A DNA stretch of 58,514 nt from an uncultured Bacteroidota bacterium (GTDB lineage Bacteria; Bacteroidota; Bacteroidia; Flavobacteriales; Flavobacteriaceae): the NCBI GenBank assembly GCA_902514615.1, contig CABXRG010000001.1, positions 77,834 to 136,347 of the forward strand, given 5' to 3'. The translations under genes were made by a program, and so were the position numbers. Position 1 is the stretch's first letter. Every line of letters starts with the position of its first letter. The notes beneath the pieces were generated by a model, which saw nothing but the letters and a program-made list of their open reading frames with translations, made no database searches and was not told the origin of the DNA. Below, one piece after another: positions 18,874-27,935 of this stretch.

Positions 18874-19911
18874 ATGAATTCACTAAGGATTTTAACCCTT
18901 TTTTTACTTTACTTTTGTTTTTTTAATTTACATAGTCAATCAAGTTCAAACTTTACGATAGTAATCGATGCTGGTCATGGTGGTAAAGACCCTGGTAATA
19001 CTGGTAATGGATTCATTGAAAAAGATATTGCTCTTAAAATCTCATTGAGTCTTGGTAAAGTATTAGAGAAAAAAGGTGTAAATGTTATTTATACGAGAAA
19101 AAAGGATGTATTTGTTGACTTATTTGAAAGAGCTAGAATTGCAAATAAGTCAGATGCTCAGCTTTTTATTTCTATTCATTGTGACTCTCACACATCTCAA
19201 GCTTATGGTGCAGGCACATTTGTTCTTGGTCTTCATGCTAACCAGAGAAACTTTGAAATTGCAAAAAAAGAAAATTCTGTAATATTTTTTGAAGATAATT
19301 ATCAGAATACTTATGATGGTTTTGATCCAAATAATCCAGAATCTGTAATTGGACTTACCCTTATGCAAGAGGAATATCTTGATCAAAGTATTATAGCTGC
19401 ATCTTATATTCAAAATAGTTTTGTAGGCAGGTTAAATAGAAAAAATAGAAATGTAAAACAAGCAGGTTTTATTGTTTTAAAATACACTTACATGCCTAGT
19501 GTTCTTGTTGAAACAGGATTTCTTACAAACAGAACTGAAGGTCTATATTTAAATTCAGAAAAAGGTCAATCTGAAATGGCTGATGCAATTTCTCTTGCAG
19601 TGCTTAAATATAGAGATGATTTTTTTAAAAACTTATCAACATCAACTACTGCAAATAAAGCTTTAACTAACGATCTTTCATATAGAGTTCAAATTGCGGC
19701 AAGTAACAAGTTGCTGGATTTAAAACCTTATAACTTTAAAGGTCTTAAATCAGTTGATGTTGTGAAAGAAGGAAGTATTTACAAATATTTAATAGGTAGG
19801 CATAAAACTATTGAGGGTGCTAAAGAATCATTGATTAAGGCTAAAAAATATGGATTTAAAACATCTTTTATTGTCACTTATCAAAACAATCAAGTTCTTG
19901 ATATTAATTGA
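18874..19911 (+). CDS. N-acetylmuramoyl-L-alanine amidase (Amidase_3) with C-terminal SPOR-like domain
   Basis: A periplasmic zinc amidase that cleaves the bond between MurNAc and the stem peptide, as the AmiC family does during cell separation. The 345 residues begin with a signal peptide (cleavage near HSQ). Zinc ligands are His35 in DAGHGG, Glu49 in FIEKDIAL and the His in ISIHCDSH. The catalytic Glu lies in VLVETGFLTN. A linker is followed by ~70 residues (LSYRVQIAASNK to the end) that look like a SPOR peptidoglycan-binding domain. It leads an operon-like run with the MlaD-type protein, which starts 63 bases downstream. Confidence 0.93.
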   Translation: MNSLRILTLFLLYFCFFNLHSQSSSNFTIVIDAGHGGKDPGNTGNGFIEKDIALKISLSLGKVLEKKGVNVIYTRKKDVFVDLFERARIANKSDAQLFISIHCDSHTSQAYGAGTFVLGLHANQRNFEIAKKENSVIFFEDNYQNTYDGFDPNNPESVIGLTLMQEEYLDQSIIAASYIQNSFVGRLNRKNRNVKQAGFIVLKYTYMPSVLVETGFLTNRTEGLYLNSEKGQSEMADAISLAVLKYRDDFFKNLSTSTTANKALTNDLSYRVQIAASNKLLDLKPYNFKGLKSVDVVKEGSIYKYLIGRHKTIEGAKESLIKAKKYGFKTSFIVTYQNNQVLDIN

Positions 19912-19974
19912 ACCTTTGTTTATAGCTTTTGACTAATCAAATTATTCTTATTTTTACATTATAAACCAAACGCC

Positions 19975-20889
19975 TTGAATCTATCAAAAGAAATTAAAGC
20001 TGCAATTTTTGTCTTAACGGCAATTCTCTTATTCATTTTTGGATTTAATTATTTAAAAGGAACATCACTACTTGATAGACAAAAAACTGTTTATGCTGTT
20101 TATGATGAAGTAGACGGCCTTCTAGTTGGTGCTAATGTCATGATTAATGGACTTTCTATTGGGAATGTTACAGGTCTTGACTTTCTTCCAAATTCAACTA
20201 AAATAGTTGTGACTCTCAAGGTGAAAGACAAAATAAATTTTTCTTCAAACAGTTTAGCTACAATTTATGAAACAGGTGTTTTGGGGGGTCTTGCTATTGC
20301 CATTGAACCTGTTTTTCAAAAGGGAATGGTAGTCAAAACAGGTGATACATTAAATTCAAAAATTAGACCTGGTCTAACAGAGCTTATTAATAGACAAATA
20401 GAACCACTTCAAAGAAAACTAGAAAGTACATTAACTAGTGTTGACTCAATCTTTTCAGGCGCTTCATATGTTTTGAATAAAGAAACTCAAGATGATATTA
20501 AAGAATCTTTAGACATTCTAACTTCTGCTGTAAAGGCTATTAATAATTCATCATTGATTATTGAGAAAACCCTTACTGAAAAAAATAATCAAATAAATAA
20601 TTCAATAGATAATATAGAATCTATTACCAGTAATCTTTCTGAAGTATCTAAAGAACTTAATGACTTTGGTTTAACTAACGTTTTGTCTAATTTAGAAAAA
20701 TCAGTTGATGGTATAAATTTAATTGTCACTAATCTTAATTCTGACAACTCAAGTCTTGGTAAGTTGATTAGTAGTGATGATGTCTACGAAAACCTGAATC
20801 TCTCTATTGAAAATTTAAATCTATTAATTAGTGATATTAAAACAAATCCGAAAAAATATGTTCATTTCTCAATTTTTGGAAGAAAATAG
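19975..20889 (+). CDS. MlaD/MCE-domain lipid transport protein
   Basis: MCE proteins bind phospholipids and form hexameric rings or tunnels in the periplasm for transport between the membranes. The start is TTG. Residues 9-27 form the membrane anchor (AIFVLTAILLFIFGFNYL). The MCE domain follows at about 36-115 (VYAVYDEVDGLLVGANVMINGLSIGNV, ending AIAIEPVF). The remaining ~180 residues are helical with heptad-like Leu/Ile spacing, probably a coiled coil. The Mla ABC ATPase and permease are not adjacent. The stop codon directly abuts the next ATG (TAGATG). Confidence 0.92.
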   Translation: MNLSKEIKAAIFVLTAILLFIFGFNYLKGTSLLDRQKTVYAVYDEVDGLLVGANVMINGLSIGNVTGLDFLPNSTKIVVTLKVKDKINFSSNSLATIYETGVLGGLAIAIEPVFQKGMVVKTGDTLNSKIRPGLTELINRQIEPLQRKLESTLTSVDSIFSGASYVLNKETQDDIKESLDILTSAVKAINNSSLIIEKTLTEKNNQINNSIDNIESITSNLSEVSKELNDFGLTNVLSNLEKSVDGINLIVTNLNSDNSSLGKLISSDDVYENLNLSIENLNLLISDIKTNPKKYVHFSIFGRK

Positions 20890-22209
20890 ATGATTAGTAT
20901 ACTGCCTAATATAATTTTTAGCTTTCTTTTGATAATATCATTTGGGTTTTTCTTTTTAAATATCAAAAAACTTATTAGAATTATAAAGCTAGGTAAGCCA
21001 GTTAAAAGAAATGATAATCCAAGCAAAAGACTTTTAAATATGATAAGGATTGCATTAGGTCAATCCAAAATGGTTACAAAGCCTATTTCAGGAATACTTC
21101 ATGTAATTGTATACGTTGGTTTTATAATTATTAATATAGAACTATTAGAAATTATAATCGATGGGATAACTGGTTCACATAGATTCTTCTCAAAGATTTT
21201 CAATACATACATATATAATTTTCTAATTGCTTCCTTTGAAATACTCGCTTTACTTGTCTTGATTTCAGTGATTATTTTTTGGACAAGAAGAAATATTGTC
21301 AAGATTAAAAGATTTTTAAGCAGTGAAATGAAGGGTTGGCCTAAATTTGATGCTGATAACATTCTTTATTTTGAAGTTGTTTTAATGTTGTTATTCCTGT
21401 CAATGAATGCTACAGACTTAATTCTTCAAGAAAGAAACTATGAGAATTATTACTCTGCAGGTTCTTTTCCTATTTCCACTTTTTTAGTGCCATTATTTGA
21501 CTCATTAAGTACAACCTCTATTTATTATTTAGAAAGAATATTTTGGTGGACTCACATAATTGGAATTTTCTTTTTTATGAATTATTTATACTACTCAAAA
21601 CATCTTCATATTTTACTTGCCTTTCCAAATACATATTTTGCTAATTTGGAGGAAAAAGGAAAATTTAATGTTTTAGAATCAGTTAAAAATGAAGTCCTTC
21701 TAATGTTCTACCCTGATAAGGCATCTCAAAATAATCAGAGTGTTGATAAATTTGGAGCGTCTGATGTTCTTGATTTAAATTGGGTCCAACTGATGAATGC
21801 TTACTCATGTACAGAATGTGGAAGATGTACAAGTGAATGTCCTGCAAATCTTACAGGAAAAAAACTTTCTCCAAGAAAAATTATGATGGATACAAGAGAT
21901 AGGCTAGAGAAAGTTTCAAAAAATATTTCAAAAAATCAAGGAAAGTTTGTAGATGATGGTGATAGACTGTTAGATAATTATATATCAAAAGAAGAACTTT
22001 GGGCATGTACTTCCTGTAATGCATGTGTTGAGGCTTGCCCAATTAATATTGATCCCTTATCTATAATTATGGATATGAGGCAATATTTAATAATGGAAGA
22101 GTCATCCGCTCATCCGGATTTAAATAATATGATGAATAACATTGAAAATAACGGTGCTCCATGGCCCTATAATCAACAGGACAGAGAGTTGTGGATACAC
22201 GAAACATAA
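20890..22209 (+). CDS. Membrane-anchored 4Fe-4S electron-transfer protein (HdrD/GlpC-like)
   Basis: A 439-residue fusion of an N-terminal membrane domain, with about five hydrophobic helices between residues 4 and 240 resembling NarI/HdrE-type heme b domains, and a C-terminal ferredoxin domain. Two 4Fe-4S motifs are visible: Cys307-x2-310-x2-313-x3-317 (CTECGRCTSECP) and Cys373-x2-376-x2-379-x3-383 (CTSCNACVEACP). Histidines in the helices (for example HVIVYVGF and WWTHIIG) could bind heme. The cysteine-rich catalytic half is a separate gene two positions downstream (22669-23442), so the two probably form a quinone-linked reductase complex. The physiological donor is unknown. Confidence 0.9.
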   Translation: MISILPNIIFSFLLIISFGFFFLNIKKLIRIIKLGKPVKRNDNPSKRLLNMIRIALGQSKMVTKPISGILHVIVYVGFIIINIELLEIIIDGITGSHRFFSKIFNTYIYNFLIASFEILALLVLISVIIFWTRRNIVKIKRFLSSEMKGWPKFDADNILYFEVVLMLLFLSMNATDLILQERNYENYYSAGSFPISTFLVPLFDSLSTTSIYYLERIFWWTHIIGIFFFMNYLYYSKHLHILLAFPNTYFANLEEKGKFNVLESVKNEVLLMFYPDKASQNNQSVDKFGASDVLDLNWVQLMNAYSCTECGRCTSECPANLTGKKLSPRKIMMDTRDRLEKVSKNISKNQGKFVDDGDRLLDNYISKEELWACTSCNACVEACPINIDPLSIIMDMRQYLIMEESSAHPDLNNMMNNIENNGAPWPYNQQDRELWIHET

Positions 22210-22213
22210 AAAT

Positions 22214-22663
22214 ATGAAAAAAGAAGAAGTAGAAAATTATTTACATCAAAAAATTGAAAAAGGTGAAACTGTAAGTCCTATTCTCCCTGAGGGTATTAAA
22301 AATTATTTGATAGATATAGATGGAACGATTTGTGATGATGTTCCAAATGAAGAGCCTGAAAGAATGATCACTGCAGAGCTTTATCCTGATGCTCTAGAAA
22401 CTATAAATAATTGGTACGATAAAGGGCATATGATATGTTTCTTTACAGCTAGAATTGAAGCGCACAGAGAAGTTACTGAGAGGTGGCTTAAGGATAATGG
22501 CTTTAAATATCACAGTCTACTTATGGGTAAACCAAGAGGTGGAAATTATCATTGGATTGATAATCATCTAGTGAAGGCTACAAGATATAATGGTAAGTTT
22601 ACCGATCTTATTGAAAAAAAGGTTACAATTGAGGTTTTCGATGATGAAGAATCAAATAAATAA
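22214..22663 (+). CDS. HAD-superfamily phosphatase-like protein
   Basis: A cytoplasmic protein of 149 residues. I start it at the ATG at 22214; the longer frame to 22142 overlaps the Fe-S gene. HAD motif I is YLIDIDGTICDD (Asp nucleophile plus Asp acid/base) and FFTARIEAHREVTERWL carries the motif II Thr. GKPRGGNYHWIDN contains the motif III Lys and a late Asp. The protein is small, with no obvious cap domain. Flavobacterial homologues are often labelled phosphoheptose isomerase, which the sequence does not support. It lies between two halves of an Fe-S complex, four bases after one and five before the other, so it is firmly in that operon. The substrate is unknown. Confidence 0.82.
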   Translation: MKKEEVENYLHQKIEKGETVSPILPEGIKNYLIDIDGTICDDVPNEEPERMITAELYPDALETINNWYDKGHMICFFTARIEAHREVTERWLKDNGFKYHSLLMGKPRGGNYHWIDNHLVKATRYNGKFTDLIEKKVTIEVFDDEESNK

Positions 22664-22668
22664 TTAAC

Positions 22669-23442
22669 ATGAAAGTGCCTATTTTATCAGAATTAAAATC
22701 AAGGGGAGAAAGTCCAGAATATCTTTTTTGGATTGGATGCGCCGGTAGTTTTGATGATAGATCAAAAAAAGTAACAAAGGCTTTTGTTAAAATTTTAAAT
22801 AAGGCTAATATTTCTTATGCAATTTTAGGTAAAGAGGAGTCGTGTACTGGAGATCCAGCTAAAAGATCTGGTAATGAATTCCTTTTTCAAATGAAAGCAA
22901 TTTCAAATATTGAGATATTAAATTCTTATGATGTTAAGAATATAATTACGACTTGCCCTCATTGTTTTAATACTATTAAAAATGAGTATCCAGAGCTAGG
23001 AGGAAATTATAAAGTTATCCATCACACTACATTTATTAATAATCTTATAAAAGAAAATAAAATAAGTATATCAGGTGGATTTTTTAAAGGTAAAAAGATT
23101 ACGTATCATGATCCATGTTATTTAGGTAGAGCAAATGGTATATATGAAGCTCCAAGAGATGTAATAAAGAAACTTGATGCTGAGCTTGTTGAAATGAAAA
23201 GTTGTAAATCAAAATCTTTATGTTGTGGAGCAGGTGGTGCACAAATGTTTAAAGAACCTGAGAAGGGCAGTCAAGATATTAACATCAAAAGATCCGATGA
23301 AGCAATTAACACCGATTCCAAAATAGTTGCTGTTAGTTGTCCTTTTTGTAATACAATGATGAATGATGGAATGACATCAACACAAAAAGACATTGACGTG
23401 CTAGATATAGCACAAATGATTGAAAAAGCTGAAGATTTATGA
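22669..23442 (+). CDS. Cysteine-rich (CCG) Fe-S protein, HdrB/GlpC-like subunit
   Basis: A 257-residue soluble protein with two CCG-type domains that in heterodisulfide reductase hold catalytic or non-cubane iron-sulfur clusters. Motifs are FWIGCAGSFD near residue 20, ESCTGDPAKRSGNE near 63, TTCPHCFNTIKNEYP near 104, the second-domain YHDPCYLGRANGIYEAPR near 146, and SLCCGAGGAQMF near 187 with a distal SCPFCNTMM. It probably pairs with the membrane-bound 4Fe-4S protein two genes upstream, together reconstituting a GlpC- or HdrDE-like module. The stop overlaps the next start by four bases (ATGA). Confidence 0.92.
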   Translation: MKVPILSELKSRGESPEYLFWIGCAGSFDDRSKKVTKAFVKILNKANISYAILGKEESCTGDPAKRSGNEFLFQMKAISNIEILNSYDVKNIITTCPHCFNTIKNEYPELGGNYKVIHHTTFINNLIKENKISISGGFFKGKKITYHDPCYLGRANGIYEAPRDVIKKLDAELVEMKSCKSKSLCCGAGGAQMFKEPEKGSQDINIKRSDEAINTDSKIVAVSCPFCNTMMNDGMTSTQKDIDVLDIAQMIEKAEDL

Positions 23443-23921
23443 TTGTAGATTTTAAAATACTTCCTGAAGATTCTAGAGTATGGGTATATCAGTCAGATAG
23501 AGATTTTACTCAAGTTGAAACAGAAATAATTGAAGATAAAACATCTCAGTTTTTAGACAATTGGAAAGCTCACGGAAATGATCTACAAGCTTCTTACTTA
23601 ATAAAAGATAAACGTTTTCTTATTATTGCTGTAAATGAAAAATTCAATCCAATTGGAGGATGTTCAATTGATTATTCTCTCCAACTAGTTAATGATATTT
23701 CAAGTACTATTAATTTAGACTTATTAGATAGATTAACTGTTAATTATAGATCGGAAAATGTAATAAAATCAGTTAATTTAAGAGATTTAAAAAATAAAAT
23801 TAAAAGTAGAACTTTTTCATCTGAAACTGTTATCTTCAACACAACTATAAAGACCAAAAAAGATCTGATAACTGATTTTGAAATAAAATTAAGATCTTCT
23901 TGGCTTTCAAAATTTATTTAA
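23439..23921 (+). CDS. Conserved Bacteroidota protein of unknown function
   Basis: A 160-residue soluble protein that starts four bases inside the preceding Fe-S gene, so it is translationally coupled to it. The sequence has ILPEDSRVWVYQSDR, NWKAHGNDLQASYLIKDKRFLII and GGCSIDYSLQLVNDI, then a charged C-terminal half. From memory, homologues at this place in flavobacteria are labelled ABC transporter ATPase, but no Walker A or Walker B motif is present, so that label is wrong for this protein. I can assign no activity; a role tied to the Fe-S module is only suggested by position. Confidence 0.8.
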   Translation: MIVDFKILPEDSRVWVYQSDRDFTQVETEIIEDKTSQFLDNWKAHGNDLQASYLIKDKRFLIIAVNEKFNPIGGCSIDYSLQLVNDISSTINLDLLDRLTVNYRSENVIKSVNLRDLKNKIKSRTFSSETVIFNTTIKTKKDLITDFEIKLRSSWLSKFI

Positions 23922-23922
23922 A

Positions 23923-26808
23923 ATGTTAAGAGTAGTATTAATTTTAATATTAAATATTTCTTTTGTATTCTCCCAAGACCTTTATGCTGATTTAACTCAA
24001 TCAGAAAAAAAATGGGTTGATAGTACATACACCAGTCTTTCTTTGGAGGAAAAGGTCTCACAATTGTTTATCAATTGGGTTTCTCCTGAACAATCTGATT
24101 TTGAAACTATTCGAAAGTTAGTAGAGGAAGATAAGATAGGTGGATTAATATTCTCTATAGGAACAACGAATACCCACATAGAATGGCTTAATAAATTTCA
24201 ATCATTAGCTAAAACACCCCTTCTGATTACAATGGATGCTGAGTGGGGTCCATCTCAGAGATTATCTGATGTTTTTGCACATCCTTGGAATATGACTCTT
24301 GGTGCAATTCAGGACAACGATCTTGTTAAAGCTATTTCACATAGAATGGCTGAACAAAACAAAGCTCTTGGCGTTCATTATAATTTTTCTCCATCAGTAG
24401 ATGTAAATAATAATTCAAAAAATCCAATTATTGGTAATAGATCTTTTGGGGAAGATCCAAATAATGTTTATAAAAAGGCTAAAGCATACATAGAAGGTCA
24501 TAAAGAGGCTGGAGTGTTTACATCTATTAAACATTTTCCTGGTCATGGAGATACAGATAAAGACTCACATAAGACACTTCCTATTATCAAGGGTGACATT
24601 AAAAGATTAAATAATGTTGAACTGTATCCTTTTAAAAGGCTAATTGAGGATGGGCTAGCCCAATCTATTATGTTAGCCCACCTTAGTGTTCCTGCACTAG
24701 ATAAAAAATATCCTTCTTCTTTATCATATAAAACTGTAAATAATCTTCTAAGAGAAGATTACAACTTTAAAGGAATTACCATAACAGACGCTCTTGATAT
24801 GAAAGGTGTTCTTCAAGATCCAAAGGTAAATGTAGACCTAAGGGCTTTTGAGGTTGGAAATGATATTATACTAATGTCAACAGATGTTTCTAAAGGTGTT
24901 AAGCTTATTTCAGAAAAATATAGAAAAGGTAAGATTTCAGAATCAAGATTGTCAAGTTCTGTTAAAAAAATTCTATCCCTTAAGGCTAAATCAAAACTTA
25001 ATGAATTTAAAAATATTTCTTCTAACAATATATTAGCAAAGGTTAATACTTCAAAAGATACTCTTCTATACTCTAAAGCAATGAGCTCTGCTATTACTTT
25101 AGTTAAAAACACTAAGAGTCTTCTGCCACTAACTAATGATAAAAAATATTTGCATGTTGCATTTGGAGAAAATGATAGTGGTGACCATTTGTTCAATAAA
25201 TTGAATAAATATTTAAATGTAGACACTTATTTAGATGATGATTTGACACCTCTTTATCTAAAATCAAAATATGATGGAATTATTATATCATATCATGGTT
25301 CAAGTAATAGTCCGTACGCTTCTAATATTATTCCAAAAGAGGTAGTCGAGCACATTAATAAGATTAGCAAGAGCAATAATGTTGTTTTAAATCTATTTCT
25401 TAACCCTTATAGTTTAAATTCATTTAGTTCTATTAATGATTTTGAATCTGTTGTCATAGGGTACCAAAACAACATGATCTCACAGGAGGTTTTAGCCGAT
25501 TTATTATTTGGTATTAGATCTTTTAGAGGTAAGATGCCAGTCTCTAATAATTTCTTTACTGTAAATCATGGCTTAACATTTAACAGAAAAAATATAATTG
25601 GCTATTCTCGTCCTTCATACGAAGGTTTTGATGAAAGTAAATTATCTTATTTAGATTCAATAGCAAAAAATGCAATAGATTCTATGATGGCCCCTGGAAT
25701 TCAAATGCTTGTCTCAAAAAATGGAAAAATTGTATATAACAAAAGCTTTGGTTATCATACTTATGAAAAGAAGAATAAATTAGAAAATAATCATGTTTTT
25801 GATCTTTCATCAATTACAAAGATCTTAGCTACTATGCCTCTAGTTCTTCAGGAATATGATAAGGGAAAAATTTCACTTGACACTAATTTATCAGAACTCT
25901 TTCCAAAAATAAAACTCAAAGACAAAGGAGATATTTCATTAAAAGAAATGTTATCCCACTATGCTAGATTAAGACCTTGGATACCTTTCTATGAAGAAAC
26001 ATTAAATAGAAAGGAAAAGCCTAAGTCAAGATTTTATAAATCAAACTCAAAAAATACTTTTTCAACCCCTGTATCACAAAACTTATTCTTAAAATCCAAT
26101 TACAGACAAAAAATATTTAAATCAATAGTTGATAGTGAGTTAAGAGAAAATCTTGAATACAAATATTCAGATCTACCTTTTTATTTTTTAAAATTTTGGT
26201 TTGAAGATGAGTATAAAAAACCTTTAAACATTCTAACTCATGAAAGAGTCTTTAAGTCACTAGGGCTGAAAAGAACAATGTTTAATCCTCATGAGAGGAT
26301 TAATCTAGATGAAATTGTTCCAAGTGAAAGAGATGATTTTTTTAGATATTCAAAGCTTCACGGATATGTTCATGATGAAGGTGCTGCAATGTTAGGGGGA
26401 ATTTCAGGTCATGCTGGTTTATTTTCTAATGCTCATGAAGTTGCAGTGGTTCTTCAGACTATGATTCAGAAGGGCGCATATGACAACCAAAGATTGTTTT
26501 CTGAAAATTCATTTGATAATTTTAATTATTGCTATTACTGTGATAAAGATAATAGAAGCGGAGTAGGTTTCGATAAACCTCAAATTGAGGGTAAACATGG
26601 TTCCACTTTTGGTGGTGTTTCAAAAAATAGCTTTGGACATTATGGATATACAGGTTCAATGGCTTGGGCTGATCCAGATGAAGAAATAATTTTCGTTTTT
26701 CTTTCAAACAGAACTTATCCAACTAGAAAAAACACTTTACTTCAAACTAGTAATATAAGAACTAGAGCTCAAGAAATAGTTTATAAATCAATAATAGATT
26801 CAAAATGA
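23923..26808 (+). CDS. Fusion: GH3 beta-N-acetylglucosaminidase (NagZ-type) plus serine beta-lactamase-fold hydrolase
   Basis: A 961-residue exported protein with signal peptide MLRVVLILILNISFVFS. Residues ~20-560 form a GH3 enzyme: KHFPGHGDTDKDSH at ~203-216 is the NagZ signature with its His/Asp acid-base dyad, and TITDALDMKGV carries the nucleophile Asp. Residues ~575-955 form a penicillin-binding-protein/class C beta-lactamase fold: S630-I-T-K633 is the SxxK motif, KYSDLPF the YxN-like motif, and YGYTGS the third motif. A GH3 that removes GlcNAc joined to a DD-peptidase/esterase-like domain suggests processing of peptidoglycan fragments or other GlcNAc glycans outside the cytoplasm. The stop overlaps the bshA ATG by four bases. 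Confidence 0.92.
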   Translation: MLRVVLILILNISFVFSQDLYADLTQSEKKWVDSTYTSLSLEEKVSQLFINWVSPEQSDFETIRKLVEEDKIGGLIFSIGTTNTHIEWLNKFQSLAKTPLLITMDAEWGPSQRLSDVFAHPWNMTLGAIQDNDLVKAISHRMAEQNKALGVHYNFSPSVDVNNNSKNPIIGNRSFGEDPNNVYKKAKAYIEGHKEAGVFTSIKHFPGHGDTDKDSHKTLPIIKGDIKRLNNVELYPFKRLIEDGLAQSIMLAHLSVPALDKKYPSSLSYKTVNNLLREDYNFKGITITDALDMKGVLQDPKVNVDLRAFEVGNDIILMSTDVSKGVKLISEKYRKGKISESRLSSSVKKILSLKAKSKLNEFKNISSNNILAKVNTSKDTLLYSKAMSSAITLVKNTKSLLPLTNDKKYLHVAFGENDSGDHLFNKLNKYLNVDTYLDDDLTPLYLKSKYDGIIISYHGSSNSPYASNIIPKEVVEHINKISKSNNVVLNLFLNPYSLNSFSSINDFESVVIGYQNNMISQEVLADLLFGIRSFRGKMPVSNNFFTVNHGLTFNRKNIIGYSRPSYEGFDESKLSYLDSIAKNAIDSMMAPGIQMLVSKNGKIVYNKSFGYHTYEKKNKLENNHVFDLSSITKILATMPLVLQEYDKGKISLDTNLSELFPKIKLKDKGDISLKEMLSHYARLRPWIPFYEETLNRKEKPKSRFYKSNSKNTFSTPVSQNLFLKSNYRQKIFKSIVDSELRENLEYKYSDLPFYFLKFWFEDEYKKPLNILTHERVFKSLGLKRTMFNPHERINLDEIVPSERDDFFRYSKLHGYVHDEGAAMLGGISGHAGLFSNAHEVAVVLQTMIQKGAYDNQRLFSENSFDNFNYCYYCDKDNRSGVGFDKPQIEGKHGSTFGGVSKNSFGHYGYTGSMAWADPDEEIIFVFLSNRTYPTRKNTLLQTSNIRTRAQEIVYKSIIDSK

Positions 26809-27935
26809 AAATTGGAGTAGTATGTTATCCAACCTTTGGTGGATCAGGAGTAGTAGCTACAGAACTAGGAATTGAATTGTCTAAGAAAGGTCATGAAGTT
26901 CACTTTATAACATATAGTCAACCAGTTAGGCTTGATGCTTTATCATCTAATCTTCATTACCATGAAGTTAATGTTCCGGATTATCCATTATTTAAATATG
27001 AACCATATGAACTAGCATTGTCAAGCAAATTATTTGATGTTATTTCTAAGCATAAGATTGATGTTCTTCATGTTCATTATGCAATTCCCCATGCTTATGC
27101 TGCATATATGGCAAAGAAGATTCTAAATGAAAACGGTTATAAAATTCCAATTGTTACTACTCTTCATGGAACAGACATTACACTAGTTGGAAATCATCCA
27201 TTTTATAAACCAGCGGTTACTTTTAGTATTAATAAGTCAGATATAGTTACATGTGTTTCAAAAAGCCTTATGGAAGATACTAGAGAATTTTTTGAAATAA
27301 AAAGAGAGATTAAAGTAATACCAAATTTTATAGATATAGATAAATATGATAAAAAACATAATCTATGTGAAAGAAATATGATAGCTGATGGTGATGAGAA
27401 GATTATTGTTCATGTGAGTAATTTTAGACCTTTAAAGAGAATTATAGACGTTTTAAAAATCTTCAAAAAAATAAATGAAAATATAAATTCAAAATTAATC
27501 ATGGTAGGGGATGGTCCGGACAAGAAAAAGGCTAAGGAATTTTTAAGAAAAAATAATTTAAAAAATAGCGTTGTTTTTTTAGGGAAAACTAATCAAGTTG
27601 ATGAGATTTTATGTAAAGCTGATTTATTTTTACTACCATCAGAAAAAGAGAGCTTTGGTCTAGCAGCTCTGGAGGCTATGGCTCTTAAGGTTCCGGTTAT
27701 TTCAACAAATACAGGTGGTTTAAAGGATTTAAATATAAATGGTAATTCTGGTTATACAAGTGATGTTGGAGATATCGAGGCAATGTCAACTAATGCAATT
27801 AAAATTTTAACAGATAATTCATTAGAAAAGAAGTACAGAACCCAGGCTTTTGAAAATGCTAAAAAATACGATATAAAAAAGGTCATCCCATTATATGAAA
27901 ACATATACAATGAAGCCTTAAACATTTCTAATTAG
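26805..27935 (+). CDS. bshA: N-acetyl-alpha-D-glucosaminyl L-malate synthase BshA
   Basis: First enzyme of bacillithiol synthesis: a GT4 retaining glycosyltransferase joining UDP-GlcNAc and L-malate. The 376 residues start IGVVCYPTFGGSGVVATELG, the diagnostic BshA N-terminus with the glycine-rich loop. LHVHYAIPHAYAAYMAK, TTLHGTDITLVG, HVSNFRPLKRIIDVL and the C-terminal E-x7-E motif EKESFGLAALEAMA follow. Flavobacteria use bacillithiol as a low-molecular-weight thiol. BshB and BshC are not in the window. Its last codons overlap the end of the convergent penicillin-acylase gene by eight bases. Confidence 0.95.
   Translation: MKIGVVCYPTFGGSGVVATELGIELSKKGHEVHFITYSQPVRLDALSSNLHYHEVNVPDYPLFKYEPYELALSSKLFDVISKHKIDVLHVHYAIPHAYAAYMAKKILNENGYKIPIVTTLHGTDITLVGNHPFYKPAVTFSINKSDIVTCVSKSLMEDTREFFEIKREIKVIPNFIDIDKYDKKHNLCERNMIADGDEKIIVHVSNFRPLKRIIDVLKIFKKINENINSKLIMVGDGPDKKKAKEFLRKNNLKNSVVFLGKTNQVDEILCKADLFLLPSEKESFGLAALEAMALKVPVISTNTGGLKDLNINGNSGYTSDVGDIEAMSTNAIKILTDNSLEKKYRTQAFENAKKYDIKKVIPLYENIYNEALNISN

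Noticed and set aside
22142-22213. Extended N-terminus for the HAD protein.
   Set aside because: It overlaps the C-terminus of the Fe-S protein by 68 bases and shows no HAD homology; the ATG at 22214 starts the domain at the normal distance from motif I.
23439-23921. Reading the conserved unknown as an ABC transporter ATPase.
   Set aside because: No Walker A (GxxGxGK[ST]), signature (LSGGQ) or Walker B motif is present; the name is an inherited label.
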